This document shows, piece by piece, positions 11,944 to 19,799 of a stretch of DNA of 19,799 nucleotides (position 1 is its first letter; the number at the start of each line of letters is the position of its first letter). The notes under the pieces are model-generated. The model did no database searches. It was not told the origin of the DNA and saw only the letters and a list, made by a program, of their open reading frames with translations. Both the position numbers and the translations under genes were made by a program. The DNA comes from CAYFUR01 sp964346275 (GTDB lineage: Bacteria; Sumerlaeota; Sumerlaeia; SLMS01), in contig CAYFUR010000067.1 of the NCBI GenBank assembly GCA_964346275.1, positions 1-19,799 of the forward strand, written 5' to 3'.

Positions 11944-13506
11944 ATGCACGAGCGATTTTCCATCAAAACTTTCCCCTCCTCCTGGCCGTGGTGCGTGCTC
12001 TTCCCCCTCGCTTTCTTTTTGCGGGCCTGGCACATCGATCTGGTCCATTTCGAAATCGACGAGGCCATCGCGGCGGCGGTCAGCAGCCAGATCGGCCACC
12101 TCCGCCGTTTCCCCCTCACAGGCATCGAAACCAGCTACGGCTTTCATAATCCGCCGCTCCTCCTCTATCTCTTCGCGCCTGTTTTCGCCCTTGCGAAAGA
12201 CCCGCGCGCCGCGCTCCTGGTGATTGCCCTGCTCGGCTCTCTGGCTCTTGTTCCCATGCGCCGGGCGGGGGAGCTGCTCGCCGGTCGCCGGGCAGGCTGG
12301 ATCGCCGCCCTGCTTCTCGCCGTGTGTCCCGCCGCCGTCGAGCACAGCCGCCGCCTTTGGGGCGCCGACCTCATGGTGCTTTGCGGAACCTTGTCGCTCT
12401 GGGCCGCCTTCGAGGCGCGCAAACGCCGCTCATGGAAATTCCTGGCCAGTTCCTTTGCCGCTGCCGCGGCGGGCCAGGCATTCCACCTCAGCGGACTGCT
12501 TCTCTGGCTCCCCGGCGTCTCTATACTTGTGGCCGTTCCTTTTCGCCATCGCGGCCGCGCCGTCGCCGCCGGGGCCCTTGTTCTGGGCGTCATTTATCTT
12601 CCCTGGATCGCCAACGAATTCCAGACAGGTTTTGAAGAAACCCGCATCATCTTCGCTCACCTCAGCGGGGCCACTGTGCGCCGCGATCTCGGGATTCCCG
12701 TTCCGCCGCTCGGTGCCTGGGCCATGGTGCTCGGGGACCTCTGGCACAATGATCTGCTGGGCGCCGCCCGCCCCTGGATGGTGTCGGCACCCGCAAAGGT
12801 GTTTTCCGCCCTGGCCAGTATCCTGGCTCTCGGTCTCCTCGCGGGCGGGTTGATCGCCACCTCCTTTGAATCCGCAAAAGGAACGGGGAATCATTGTCTG
12901 CGCATTGTACTGCTCGCCGTGCTGCTTCCCGCCCTGGTGTTTGGCGTCCTGCTCACGGCGTCCGTCCCCCCCTATTTTCTGCCCGCGTTGCCGCCCGCCA
13001 TTCTGGCCGCCTCGGTGTTTCTCCAGAAACTCGACCGTCCGCGCTTTCGCCCCGTTCTCCTCGCCATTCTCGCTGTCTATACAATCGCCAGCGCCGGCCT
13101 GACGCTTTCCGTCCGCCATGCCCTTTCCCGGGGAGCCGGTCCGAATCTCTCCCTGCGCGAGAAAATGGCCATCATCACCGAAATCGAGGCGGTTACCCCC
13201 GAGGACGCTCGCATCTCCGTCATGCAAAACGCGCGTAATCCGCAAACCGGCGTTGATGTGGCCTACGCCTATCTGCTCTACTGGCGGGGTTTGAATGAGC
13301 AGGTGGTCGACAATCCGGCCCAGGCCGAAATGACGTTTGTTATTGTCCACCGGCGGGCGCGGCTGCTGCCTCCTCCCGCCCTTTTTCTGCGCCATCGTCC
13401 TGCTCGGATCGCCTTCCCTCATTCGGACTTGTATCGCCTGTCGTCCCGGGAAACAAACGAATGGCTCGAGATCCTGCGCCGATTCCCCGCGCCGACTTAT
13501 CAGTAG
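11944..13506 (+). CDS. GT-C family membrane glycosyltransferase (GT39-like)
   Basis: A 520-aa polytopic protein that probably transfers a sugar from a polyprenyl-phosphate donor on the periplasmic side of the membrane. Evidence: a first hydrophobic helix (WCVLFPLAFFLRAW), then the acidic catalytic loop HFEIDEAIAAA with Asp39-Glu40, the HNPPLLLYLFAP motif after it, and many hydrophobic helices to about residue 390, as in ArnT/PMT-like enzymes. The C-terminal roughly 110 residues are soluble. ATG 11944 is chosen because the earlier ATG at 11833 would place the terminator at 11848-11881 inside the coding sequence and add a non-helical Arg-rich tail; the ribosome-binding site is weak. The substrate is unknown. 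It lies in the same direction as surE, 69 nt upstream. Confidence 0.75.
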   Translation: MHERFSIKTFPSSWPWCVLFPLAFFLRAWHIDLVHFEIDEAIAAAVSSQIGHLRRFPLTGIETSYGFHNPPLLLYLFAPVFALAKDPRAALLVIALLGSLALVPMRRAGELLAGRRAGWIAALLLAVCPAAVEHSRRLWGADLMVLCGTLSLWAAFEARKRRSWKFLASSFAAAAAGQAFHLSGLLLWLPGVSILVAVPFRHRGRAVAAGALVLGVIYLPWIANEFQTGFEETRIIFAHLSGATVRRDLGIPVPPLGAWAMVLGDLWHNDLLGAARPWMVSAPAKVFSALASILALGLLAGGLIATSFESAKGTGNHCLRIVLLAVLLPALVFGVLLTASVPPYFLPALPPAILAASVFLQKLDRPRFRPVLLAILAVYTIASAGLTLSVRHALSRGAGPNLSLREKMAIITEIEAVTPEDARISVMQNARNPQTGVDVAYAYLLYWRGLNEQVVDNPAQAEMTFVIVHRRARLLPPPALFLRHRPARIAFPHSDLYRLSSRETNEWLEILRRFPAPTYQ

Positions 13507-13575
13507 CCATTTCCTCTTGCAATAGCGCCGGGCGCCGCAAGACTCCCATCAGTTTTCGCCAAGTGAAAGGCCGCC

Positions 13576-14388
13576 ATGTCCCGGAAAGCCCGCATCCTCC
13601 TGACCAACGACGACGGAATCTCCGCGCCGGGAATCCAGGCTCTCTTTCGTGCTCTCGACAAGGTCTTCGACGTTCTGGTGGCCGCCCCCCTCTATGAAAA
13701 GAGTGGCGCGGGATGTTCGCTTTCTCTGGCCGATGAAATGCAGGTCATCCCCCAAAAGCATAACGACCGCACGTGGGGCTATGCCGTTGATGGGACTCCC
13801 GCCGATTGCGTCAAATTCGCCATGTCCGCCGTCAAGGATTTCGAACCCGATTTTGTTCTCAGCGGAATTAACAACGGCATGAATGCGGGAAACTCGATTT
13901 TCTACTCGGGCACGGTGGCCGGCGCGATCGAGGCCACCCTCTATGGCTATCCCGCCATGGCTTGCTCCCTGGCCTGCTGGGGAGAGCGGGAGCCCCACTT
14001 CGATGACGCCGCGCAGGTCGTCCGCGGCCTGATGCCCTGGCTGCTCGACCAGGACCCGGAGCCTCGGACCCTGTGGAATCTCAATCTGCCCAATCGCCGC
14101 TTCAAGGATTTCAAGGGAATTCGGCTCAGCTCCCACGGCACCGCGTTCTTTGCCGACGAGTTCGAATTGTATCGGGAAGAAGATGATCAGCGTTTCTATA
14201 AAAACGTCGGCAGCAAACTGGTCGCCTGCGCCGTGAACGACGACTCCGATGACCGCGTGGTGAAGCAGGGCTACGTCTCTCTCTCACTTCTCCGCACGAA
14301 CCTGACCGTCCCCATGCCACGCGCCGCGGTCAAAAGCCTTGAAGCGAGCTGGCGCGACTTCTTCCATTCCGAGAAGAAAACCCGGTAA
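13576..14388 (+). CDS. surE: 5'/3'-nucleotidase SurE
   Basis: SurE is a metal-dependent phosphatase that acts on nucleoside 5'- and 3'-monophosphates and is linked to stress survival. The 270-aa product has the ILLTNDDG motif with metal ligands Asp12-Asp13, Ser43 in YEKSGAGCSLSL, the SGINNGMNAG motif with Asn99, and FYSGTVAGAIEATLYG, all in the expected order. Length is near the family's 250-270. GAAAGG upstream supports ATG 13576. It may be cotranscribed with the glycosyltransferase upstream, and it converges with the next gene across only 10 nt. Confidence 0.95.
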   Translation: MSRKARILLTNDDGISAPGIQALFRALDKVFDVLVAAPLYEKSGAGCSLSLADEMQVIPQKHNDRTWGYAVDGTPADCVKFAMSAVKDFEPDFVLSGINNGMNAGNSIFYSGTVAGAIEATLYGYPAMACSLACWGEREPHFDDAAQVVRGLMPWLLDQDPEPRTLWNLNLPNRRFKDFKGIRLSSHGTAFFADEFELYREEDDQRFYKNVGSKLVACAVNDDSDDRVVKQGYVSLSLLRTNLTVPMPRAAVKSLEASWRDFFHSEKKTR

Positions 14389-14398
14389 TCGCAACCGC

Positions 14399-16759
14399 CT
14401 ATTCCGCTGGATAGAGATAGACGCCGGCCGGATCCAGAAAGACAGCCTCGCCTCGCGCCCGGCGGTTCTGCCGATCAAAAGTCTTTGTCGAGACGGAAAG
14501 CGATTCCGGGCTTTCCCCGCCCATGGGCGCCGCCGCCACGCCCCAGCCAAAAGTCCAGCGTGGCCCCCGGCACAGGATCGGCTCCTCTCCGCCGGGAAGC
14601 ACGGCGCGCATATCGATGGCCCGGTCCGGCAACCCGTCTATACGGATTCGTTGAAGAACAAGATGCCTCCCCGGCTCCCCGGTGGAAGGCAATTTTGGAT
14701 AGGGATGCTCGATCCGGAGCCACCCCCGTGAATCAATGAGATGTTTCTCGGGGCCGGCCGGGTGTTTCGCCACGAGTTCCAACGGGCGCATCCGGAAGGT
14801 ATCCATTTCCGCCAGTTTGTCTTGGGCTGCCAGTTCCAGCGGAGAAAACAGCGGTTCACGGGAAACGCCCCGATTGGCCCTCACAAAGAATTCAATGCGA
14901 TGGCGCCCAGCAGGAAGCGCCTGGGGGATCAGTACCCTCGCCTCGGCGGGAGGCTTGTCATCGAAGAAGATGGCAAGTGCCTCCTGGTTGTCTATCAGCG
15001 CAACCAGCCAGAGCTCATCCCCTTTCGCCCAGCCGTCCTCCCGCGCAAAACGCAGTTCCAGCCCCTCGACCATCTCGTTTAACTCGAAGTTGTATGAAAT
15101 GCCCGACATATTGGGCATCTTGATGCGCCCGGTGCCGCCGCGAGACAGGCCGCTCATCTGCTCCTCGAACAGGAGCGACGACGCCCGCGCGCCGGGCCTT
15201 GGCAAAATGAATGGCCGGAAAGAATCCGCCTCCGCCGTGATCCGGCGGATCGTAATCGATCGATCGAAGGGAACAAAATCATCGGTTGCGGCGCTTGGGA
15301 AATGCCGAACGACTTCGCCTTTCTCTTCGAGCCATCCCCGAAAATCATCGGCTTCCGTGGCGCGGCTTTCGAAGAACGAGAGGAAATAGACCGGCCTGCC
15401 GCCCGAATCGACGATCAGTTCCTCGGCCTGCTGGATCGACGGGGCTCCGCATCGCTCGATATACGAGAGGGCAATGTGCTCGCGCCGCGATTCGTTCCTA
15501 CGCGACCAGAAGAAACGGAAGGCACTGGAGGAAAAATCGTTTCGCGTCAGGATCACGGCGTTCTCGGGAGTCTCCTCCAAAATCCAGTCCATTGCCTGGC
15601 GCGTCTGCATATAGTCGGCCTCCCAGTGCGACCGGGTATAGCGGGCCGTGGAAAACGCATAGAGGCAGAGAAAGGCGGCCACGGCGAAAACCGGGGCCCT
15701 TGCCCACGGCACTGAGCGAAATTCCCGCAGAGCAAAGTGAGCGAAAAGCGCAACGCCCAGCAGGAGGAGCGGCTGGGATGAGCTGAGGAACTTCGGATAA
15801 AAGTGGGTCGACATGGTCATCAGTTGAAACGGGAGGTAATTCACGAGAAAAACCATTCCGGCGCCAGCCGCCGCCCAGGGCGCCCCCCGCCGCGCCGTCC
15901 AAATCCAGCCAGTGACGCAGAGGAATAAGCCGAGGAACCCTGTCGCGATATCCAGAGGGTGGTGGTGAAAGAGGTTTCCATACAGATCGGCAAGAAGCGG
16001 GCTCCAGAACTCGAAATCGAGCCCGGGCAACCGCTCGGTCCCGATGGGGTAGCCCGACTGCGCCTCCAGGAAATCGAAAATAGGCAGCGTATAGAGGCAG
16101 AGAAAGGCCGCACCCAGCGCCGCCGCGATCAAAAGAAGGCGCCTGGTGCGCGCCGGTAGCCCGGCCGGAGGCAAAATCTCCACATTGACCAGGAGCCACA
16201 CAAAGCCCGCGATCAAGAGCGCGCCCGCCGACAGCGCACCCAGGGGGTGAAACCCGACCGATACGACCACGACAGCCAGGGCGGCGAGAAATTTGGTCCA
16301 TCGGCCGGTAAGGAGAAACCAATCCACGGAAAGAGCGGCCAGCGGCCCTGCCAGCAGCATCGGCGCGTAGTGGTTGGCGTCCGCTGTATAGAACCACCAG
16401 AAAGGGGAGAGGGCCAGGATGACCGCACTGGACAGCATGGCTTGCCGTCCGAAACGCTCGTTGGCCCAGCACAGAATGATGGCGAAACCCGCCAGACCGA
16501 AAAGCGCCGAATAAAGGCGCAACCCCCACGCGGAATCAGAGAGCGCCAGCCCCGCAGCCTGGCACCACGTGGTCAGAACGTGAATGCTGGGCGGCCAGGA
16601 AAAACCCGTTTCTTCCGCTCTTTGCCAATTGTTCAATTCATCGAGCCAGGGCGATTCCAGCCCCAGCGTCGCAAGGCGGATCACCGCCGCCGCAAGCACC
16701 AGCGCGGCAACCAGGTTCCACGATCCCCGCCGGCCCTGGTCTGGCATCTTTCCGGTCAA
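14399..16759 (-). CDS. GT39-like membrane glycosyltransferase with large C-terminal domain
   Basis: A 786-aa protein. The N-terminal roughly 370 residues are polytopic, with the GT-C acidic motif ESPWLDELNNW (Asp40-Glu41) after the first helix and later FYTADANHYAPML, as in ArnT/PMT-type enzymes using polyprenyl-phosphate sugars. The remaining more than 400 residues are soluble and beta-rich, longer than in ordinary family members; they may face the periplasm and bind the acceptor. Start: TTG 16759 has AAGGAG 6 nt upstream; alternatives are TTG 16777 and ATG 16747. It is divergent from tilS, with 84 nt between the starts, and converges with surE. The sugar and acceptor are unknown. Confidence 0.72.
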   Translation of the reverse strand: MTGKMPDQGRRGSWNLVAALVLAAAVIRLATLGLESPWLDELNNWQRAEETGFSWPPSIHVLTTWCQAAGLALSDSAWGLRLYSALFGLAGFAIILCWANERFGRQAMLSSAVILALSPFWWFYTADANHYAPMLLAGPLAALSVDWFLLTGRWTKFLAALAVVVVSVGFHPLGALSAGALLIAGFVWLLVNVEILPPAGLPARTRRLLLIAAALGAAFLCLYTLPIFDFLEAQSGYPIGTERLPGLDFEFWSPLLADLYGNLFHHHPLDIATGFLGLFLCVTGWIWTARRGAPWAAAGAGMVFLVNYLPFQLMTMSTHFYPKFLSSSQPLLLLGVALFAHFALREFRSVPWARAPVFAVAAFLCLYAFSTARYTRSHWEADYMQTRQAMDWILEETPENAVILTRNDFSSSAFRFFWSRRNESRREHIALSYIERCGAPSIQQAEELIVDSGGRPVYFLSFFESRATEADDFRGWLEEKGEVVRHFPSAATDDFVPFDRSITIRRITAEADSFRPFILPRPGARASSLLFEEQMSGLSRGGTGRIKMPNMSGISYNFELNEMVEGLELRFAREDGWAKGDELWLVALIDNQEALAIFFDDKPPAEARVLIPQALPAGRHRIEFFVRANRGVSREPLFSPLELAAQDKLAEMDTFRMRPLELVAKHPAGPEKHLIDSRGWLRIEHPYPKLPSTGEPGRHLVLQRIRIDGLPDRAIDMRAVLPGGEEPILCRGPRWTFGWGVAAAPMGGESPESLSVSTKTFDRQNRRARGEAVFLDPAGVYLYPAE

Positions 16760-16843
16760 GCCCGACTCCTTTGACAAATGGCCGTTAACCTGCTACTTGA
16801 AAAACTGAATTCACGAAACACCAGGCGCGGAAGAGAGTCCACC

Positions 16844-18322
16844 ATGACAGACGCGGCGGAAAGAATTCCCCACACAGCCACGATTCTCGCCGGCGTCTCC
16901 GGTGGCGCCGATTCCATCTATCTGGTGAGATGGTTGCAAGTACAGGCGCCAGCCCGGGATTGGAAAATCCTCATCGGCCATGTGAATCATGGCACGAGGG
17001 GAGAGGCTTCCGACGAGGATGAAGCCTTCGTTCGCGAGTTTGCCGCCACCTGCAAGCTTCCGTTCTTCACCTATCGCGCCGAGGCGGACACGGAGGATCC
17101 GCCGCGTTTCGAGGAAAACCGCCTTCGGGTGCTCCGGCTCGAAGCGTTGCGCGAAATGGCCCGGAAAGAAGGGGCAAGCGTCCTGGCGCTCGGCCATCAT
17201 CGCGATGATCTCGCCGAAACGTTCTTGATCAATGCGCTGCGGGGGAGCGGCCCGGCAGGCCTCGAAGGGATGCGCCCCGTTCGCCGCTTGAGCGATGGCC
17301 TGGTACTTTTCCGCCCGCTGCTGGACATCAAAAAGAAAGCAATCGAAGAGGACCTTCGCCAGCGGAACCAGCCCTGGCGCCACGATTCCAGCAATGACGA
17401 GGTGGCCTACCTTCGCAATCGCCTGCGCCATGATGTGCTTCCCCTGCTGGAACAGATCGAGCCCGGGTCCGCGGAGAATTTTGCCACCAGCGCGGAATTC
17501 TGCGGAGAAGTCTTCGGTGCATATAGACAACTGGTTTCTGAACGCGCCGAGGATCTCGTCCTCGCCCGGGGCAAACAGACGCGCCTTTTCTCCATTCCCC
17601 GCATTCGCCGTCCCGAGAATCAGAAACTCATTTTCGGCCTGGTTCGGCATCTTTTCGAGGAAGTGTTCGAGGAAGAACAAGAGATACGCATCAACCCCGT
17701 GCTGCCCAATCGCGATACCATGCGCAACCTCAAGCGCCGCCTGACGGAACGCAAGGCAGGCGAAGCCAACTTTCGCCTCGGCGAGGGAATTTCTCTCTCC
17801 GTCACCAATCAATATGGGCTGATCTATCGGGGCGGCAGCTTTGAAGAATCCGTCTTGCGCGTTGCCAATGGATTCCCCTTCCTGCTGATTCCTCCTCATG
17901 TGACGTACCGCTGGCCGCTGAGCCAGGTCGCCTCCTCGGCAATTCCGGAATACCTCGAGGGCTACTCCTGCGATTTCGAGGTCACATCGGACGAGCGGCT
18001 CTATGCACCTTGGGACTACGCCAACGCGGACGGCGAGAAAAACGCGTTTTTCGATTTGGGCGCGTTGCAGGGCGATCTGGAAGTCCGCGCGTTGCGTCCC
18101 CGCGAGCGCCTGGAATATCCCGGCGGAAACAGCAAGTCTGTTCGCGATTGCCTCCAGGAGGCAGGAGTGCCACCGCGCCTGCGCGGAATGATTGCCGGGC
18201 TCTGCGATACGAAGGGGATTCTGTGGATTCCGGGAATTCGCCGCGTCGCGCGCGCCTGGATCAACGACCAGACCGAACGAGTGCTCGCCGTGCGCCAGGT
18301 GCCGAAAACGGTCAGGCGCTGA
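16844..18322 (+). CDS. tilS: tRNA(Ile)-lysidine synthase TilS
   Basis: TilS attaches lysine to C34 of tRNA-Ile(CAU), changing both its codon reading (AUA) and its charging identity. The 492-aa product shows the PP-loop ATP motif SGGADS (residues 19-24), HVNHGTRGEASDEDE (46-60), GHHRDDLAET (117-126), the RLRHD region and a C-terminal domain with SVRDCLQEAGVPPRLRG. The middle is longer than in minimal TilS, but no key motif is missing. ATG 16844 is preferred over ATG 16778 because it has a GGAAGAGAG sequence upstream and the motif spacing of the family. The last 11 nt overlap the end of the convergent mnmG. Confidence 0.93.
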   Translation: MTDAAERIPHTATILAGVSGGADSIYLVRWLQVQAPARDWKILIGHVNHGTRGEASDEDEAFVREFAATCKLPFFTYRAEADTEDPPRFEENRLRVLRLEALREMARKEGASVLALGHHRDDLAETFLINALRGSGPAGLEGMRPVRRLSDGLVLFRPLLDIKKKAIEEDLRQRNQPWRHDSSNDEVAYLRNRLRHDVLPLLEQIEPGSAENFATSAEFCGEVFGAYRQLVSERAEDLVLARGKQTRLFSIPRIRRPENQKLIFGLVRHLFEEVFEEEQEIRINPVLPNRDTMRNLKRRLTERKAGEANFRLGEGISLSVTNQYGLIYRGGSFEESVLRVANGFPFLLIPPHVTYRWPLSQVASSAIPEYLEGYSCDFEVTSDERLYAPWDYANADGEKNAFFDLGALQGDLEVRALRPRERLEYPGGNSKSVRDCLQEAGVPPRLRGMIAGLCDTKGILWIPGIRRVARAWINDQTERVLAVRQVPKTVRR

Positions 18323-19799
18323 GAGCCTCGCGGCTCCCTCGCTCCCGCCGTTTCAGCTCGATCAGCAAACACGCCACGTCCGACGGATTCACCCCGGCCA
18401 GGCGCCCCGCCGCGCCGAGGGTGTCCGGCCGGAACTTCTCGAGAACCTGCACGGCCTCTGCCCGCAAGGACGCGAGCGCCGAATAATCCAAATCCTCGGG
18501 CAGCGGCGTTTCTTCCGCGTCGCGCGTGCGCCGCACCAGGTCCGCCTGCTTCTCCAGGTATCCCTCGTACTTGATTTCCGTCTCCAGGAGCTTCCACAAA
18601 CGATCGGATTCACCGAACCCGTCCAACTCCGGCAGGAAATGGCGCAGCATCTCGATCGTCACTTCCGGCCGCCGCAGATACTGGGAAAGGAAGGACGCCT
18701 GGTCCAGGCGCGGCGCCTCCACTTCCGCTGCCCGTTCCCAATCCACGGCATGGGGGCGGATCGTGTTCTTCTTGAAATAATCAACGCGCTGCCCGAGGCG
18801 CCCTGCGAGCGAGCGCGAGTGATCGATCTGCTCCGGCGGCAGCATCCCCAGGCGTTCCGCGTGGTCGAGCAGGCGCAAGTCCGTGTTGTCCGCCCGAAGG
18901 AGCAGCCGGTATTCCGCGCGGCTGGTAAACAGGCGGTAAGGCTCCCGGTGGTCTTTTGTCAGCAGATCGTCGATCATGACGCCGAGATACGCCTCGTCGC
19001 GGCGCAGAACAAACGGCTCTTCATTTTGAATCTTGAGGGCCGCGTTGATCCCCGCCATCAAGCCCTGGCCGCCGGCCTCTTCATAGCCCGAGGTGCCATT
19101 GATCTGGCCCGCCAGGTAAAGTCCGGGAATGCTCTTTGTCTCCAGCGTGTGGTGGAGTTGCCGGGGAGGTATATATGTATATTCCACTGCATATCCGTAT
19201 TTGGCGAACCGGGCATTTTCCAGCCCCGGCACGCTGCGCACGTACGCTTCCTGCACATCCGCGGGAAGGCTGGTCGAGATGCCGTTGGGATAGATCGTGT
19301 TTCCGCCGCGCGTTTCCGGCTCCAGAAAAATCTGGTGCGAAGTCTTCTCTTCGAACCGCACGACCTTGTCCTCGATGGAGGGGCAATAGCGCGGGCCGAT
19401 GCTGTTGATCTTCCCCGTAAAAAGCGGCGAGCGATCCAGGTTGTCCCTGATGATTGCGTGAGTCCGTTCATTGGTCGCCGTCAGGTAGCACGGCATCTGG
19501 TCGAGTTCCAGCTTCTCCGTGCGAAAGCTCACCGGCGGGGGAGGATCGTCTCCCTGCTGTTCCTCGCATTTGCTGAAATCGATGGAATCCCGGTCAAGGC
19601 GGCAGGGCGTCCCCGTCTTCAGCCGCCCCGTTTCCAGGCCGAGGGAAAGGAAAGACCGGCTGAGCAGGTTCGCCGAACGCTCGCCCACGCGCCCGCCTTC
19701 CGTCTGCTCCAGGCCGCAATGCATCACGCTGTCCAGGAAAGTTCCCGTGGTCAGGATCAGCGCGCGGCAACGGATTGCTGTTCCGTCGTTCACGCGAAT
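18312..19799 (-). CDS. mnmG: tRNA uridine-5-carboxymethylaminomethyl enzyme MnmG, partial
   Basis: MnmG with MnmE installs (carboxymethyl)aminomethyl at U34 of several tRNAs, using FAD. The gene starts beyond the right edge: about 495 codons are present of a usual 610-640, lacking the N-terminal FAD-binding GXGXXG. Visible hallmarks include ILTTGTFLDSVMHCG, the YCPSIEDKVVRF segment, the GQINGTSGYEEAGGQGLMAG segment, FTSRAEYRLLLRADNTDLRL, and the C-terminal helical region that binds MnmE (EIKYEGYLEKQADLV). A GTG at 19793 is internal, not the true start. The stop codon TGA (18314-18312) lies within the last codons of tilS on the other strand. Confidence 0.95.
   Translation of the reverse strand: MRVNDGTAIRCRALILTTGTFLDSVMHCGLEQTEGGRVGERSANLLSRSFLSLGLETGRLKTGTPCRLDRDSIDFSKCEEQQGDDPPPPVSFRTEKLELDQMPCYLTATNERTHAIIRDNLDRSPLFTGKINSIGPRYCPSIEDKVVRFEEKTSHQIFLEPETRGGNTIYPNGISTSLPADVQEAYVRSVPGLENARFAKYGYAVEYTYIPPRQLHHTLETKSIPGLYLAGQINGTSGYEEAGGQGLMAGINAALKIQNEEPFVLRRDEAYLGVMIDDLLTKDHREPYRLFTSRAEYRLLLRADNTDLRLLDHAERLGMLPPEQIDHSRSLAGRLGQRVDYFKKNTIRPHAVDWERAAEVEAPRLDQASFLSQYLRRPEVTIEMLRHFLPELDGFGESDRLWKLLETEIKYEGYLEKQADLVRRTRDAEETPLPEDLDYSALASLRAEAVQVLEKFRPDTLGAAGRLAGVNPSDVACLLIELKRRERGSREALSA

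Noticed and set aside
12430..13422. 330-codon antisense frame in the first glycosyltransferase gene
   Set aside because: It lies wholly within a gene with clear membrane helices and a catalytic motif, and its product is Gly/Gln/Glu-rich with no family resemblance.
13516..13541. Hairpin CTTGC...GCAAG between the glycosyltransferase gene and surE as a terminator
   Set aside because: No T-run follows and the outer stem is only 5 bp; it is too weak to call.

Overview
The window comes from a moderately GC-rich bacterium with a Gram-negative style envelope: it encodes a lipobox lipoprotein, type IV/II pseudopilin signals and secreted multi-domain proteins. Short FN3 or cohesin-like modules, Pro/Thr/Ser linkers and degenerate dockerin-like C-termini, together with GspG-like pilins and Rex, resemble what I know from uncultured candidate phyla such as Sumerlaeota (BRC1) or Hydrogenedentota. 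That placement is inference from style, not a demonstrated affiliation.

Layout, left to right. Positions 1-181 (minus) hold the start of a gene that runs off the left edge. A 12-bp inverted repeat precedes a GspG-like pseudopilin gene (322-1059), which ends at a strong terminator. On the minus strand follow a tandem TerB-like protein (1159-1998), a small coiled-coil lipoprotein (2176-2538), the redox repressor Rex (2649-3326) and a secreted FN3/cohesin-like/PT-linker/dockerin-like protein (3484-4953). Divergent from these, on the plus strand, is a membrane M48 metalloprotease with a helical TerB-like C-terminus (5217-7337). A 392-nt spacer of different composition follows. Then come a large secreted beta-helix protein with a calcium-loop and dockerin-like tail (7730-10606), two terminators, and a second secreted protein of unknown function with its own promoter (10876-11820). 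The right third is housekeeping and envelope: a GT-C glycosyltransferase (11944-13506), surE (13576-14388), a convergent second GT-C enzyme (14399-16759, minus), tilS (16844-18322), and the C-terminal three quarters of mnmG (18312-19799, minus), whose 3' end overlaps that of tilS.

How the genes may work together. Three secreted proteins (3484-4953, 7730-10606, 10876-11820) share an Ala|Gln signal-peptidase junction. Two of them carry dockerin-like calcium loops and two have cohesin-like stretches, so a surface or extracellular assembly is a reasonable hypothesis. The pseudopilin, the two lipid-linked sugar transferases and the M48 protease fit an envelope or secretion theme. TilS and MnmG both modify the tRNA anticodon wobble base and sit tail to tail. 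No CRISPR array, rRNA, tRNA, insertion sequence or phage gene was recognised. The most unusual material is the secreted-protein set, the two TerB-containing proteins, and the spacer at 7338-7729.
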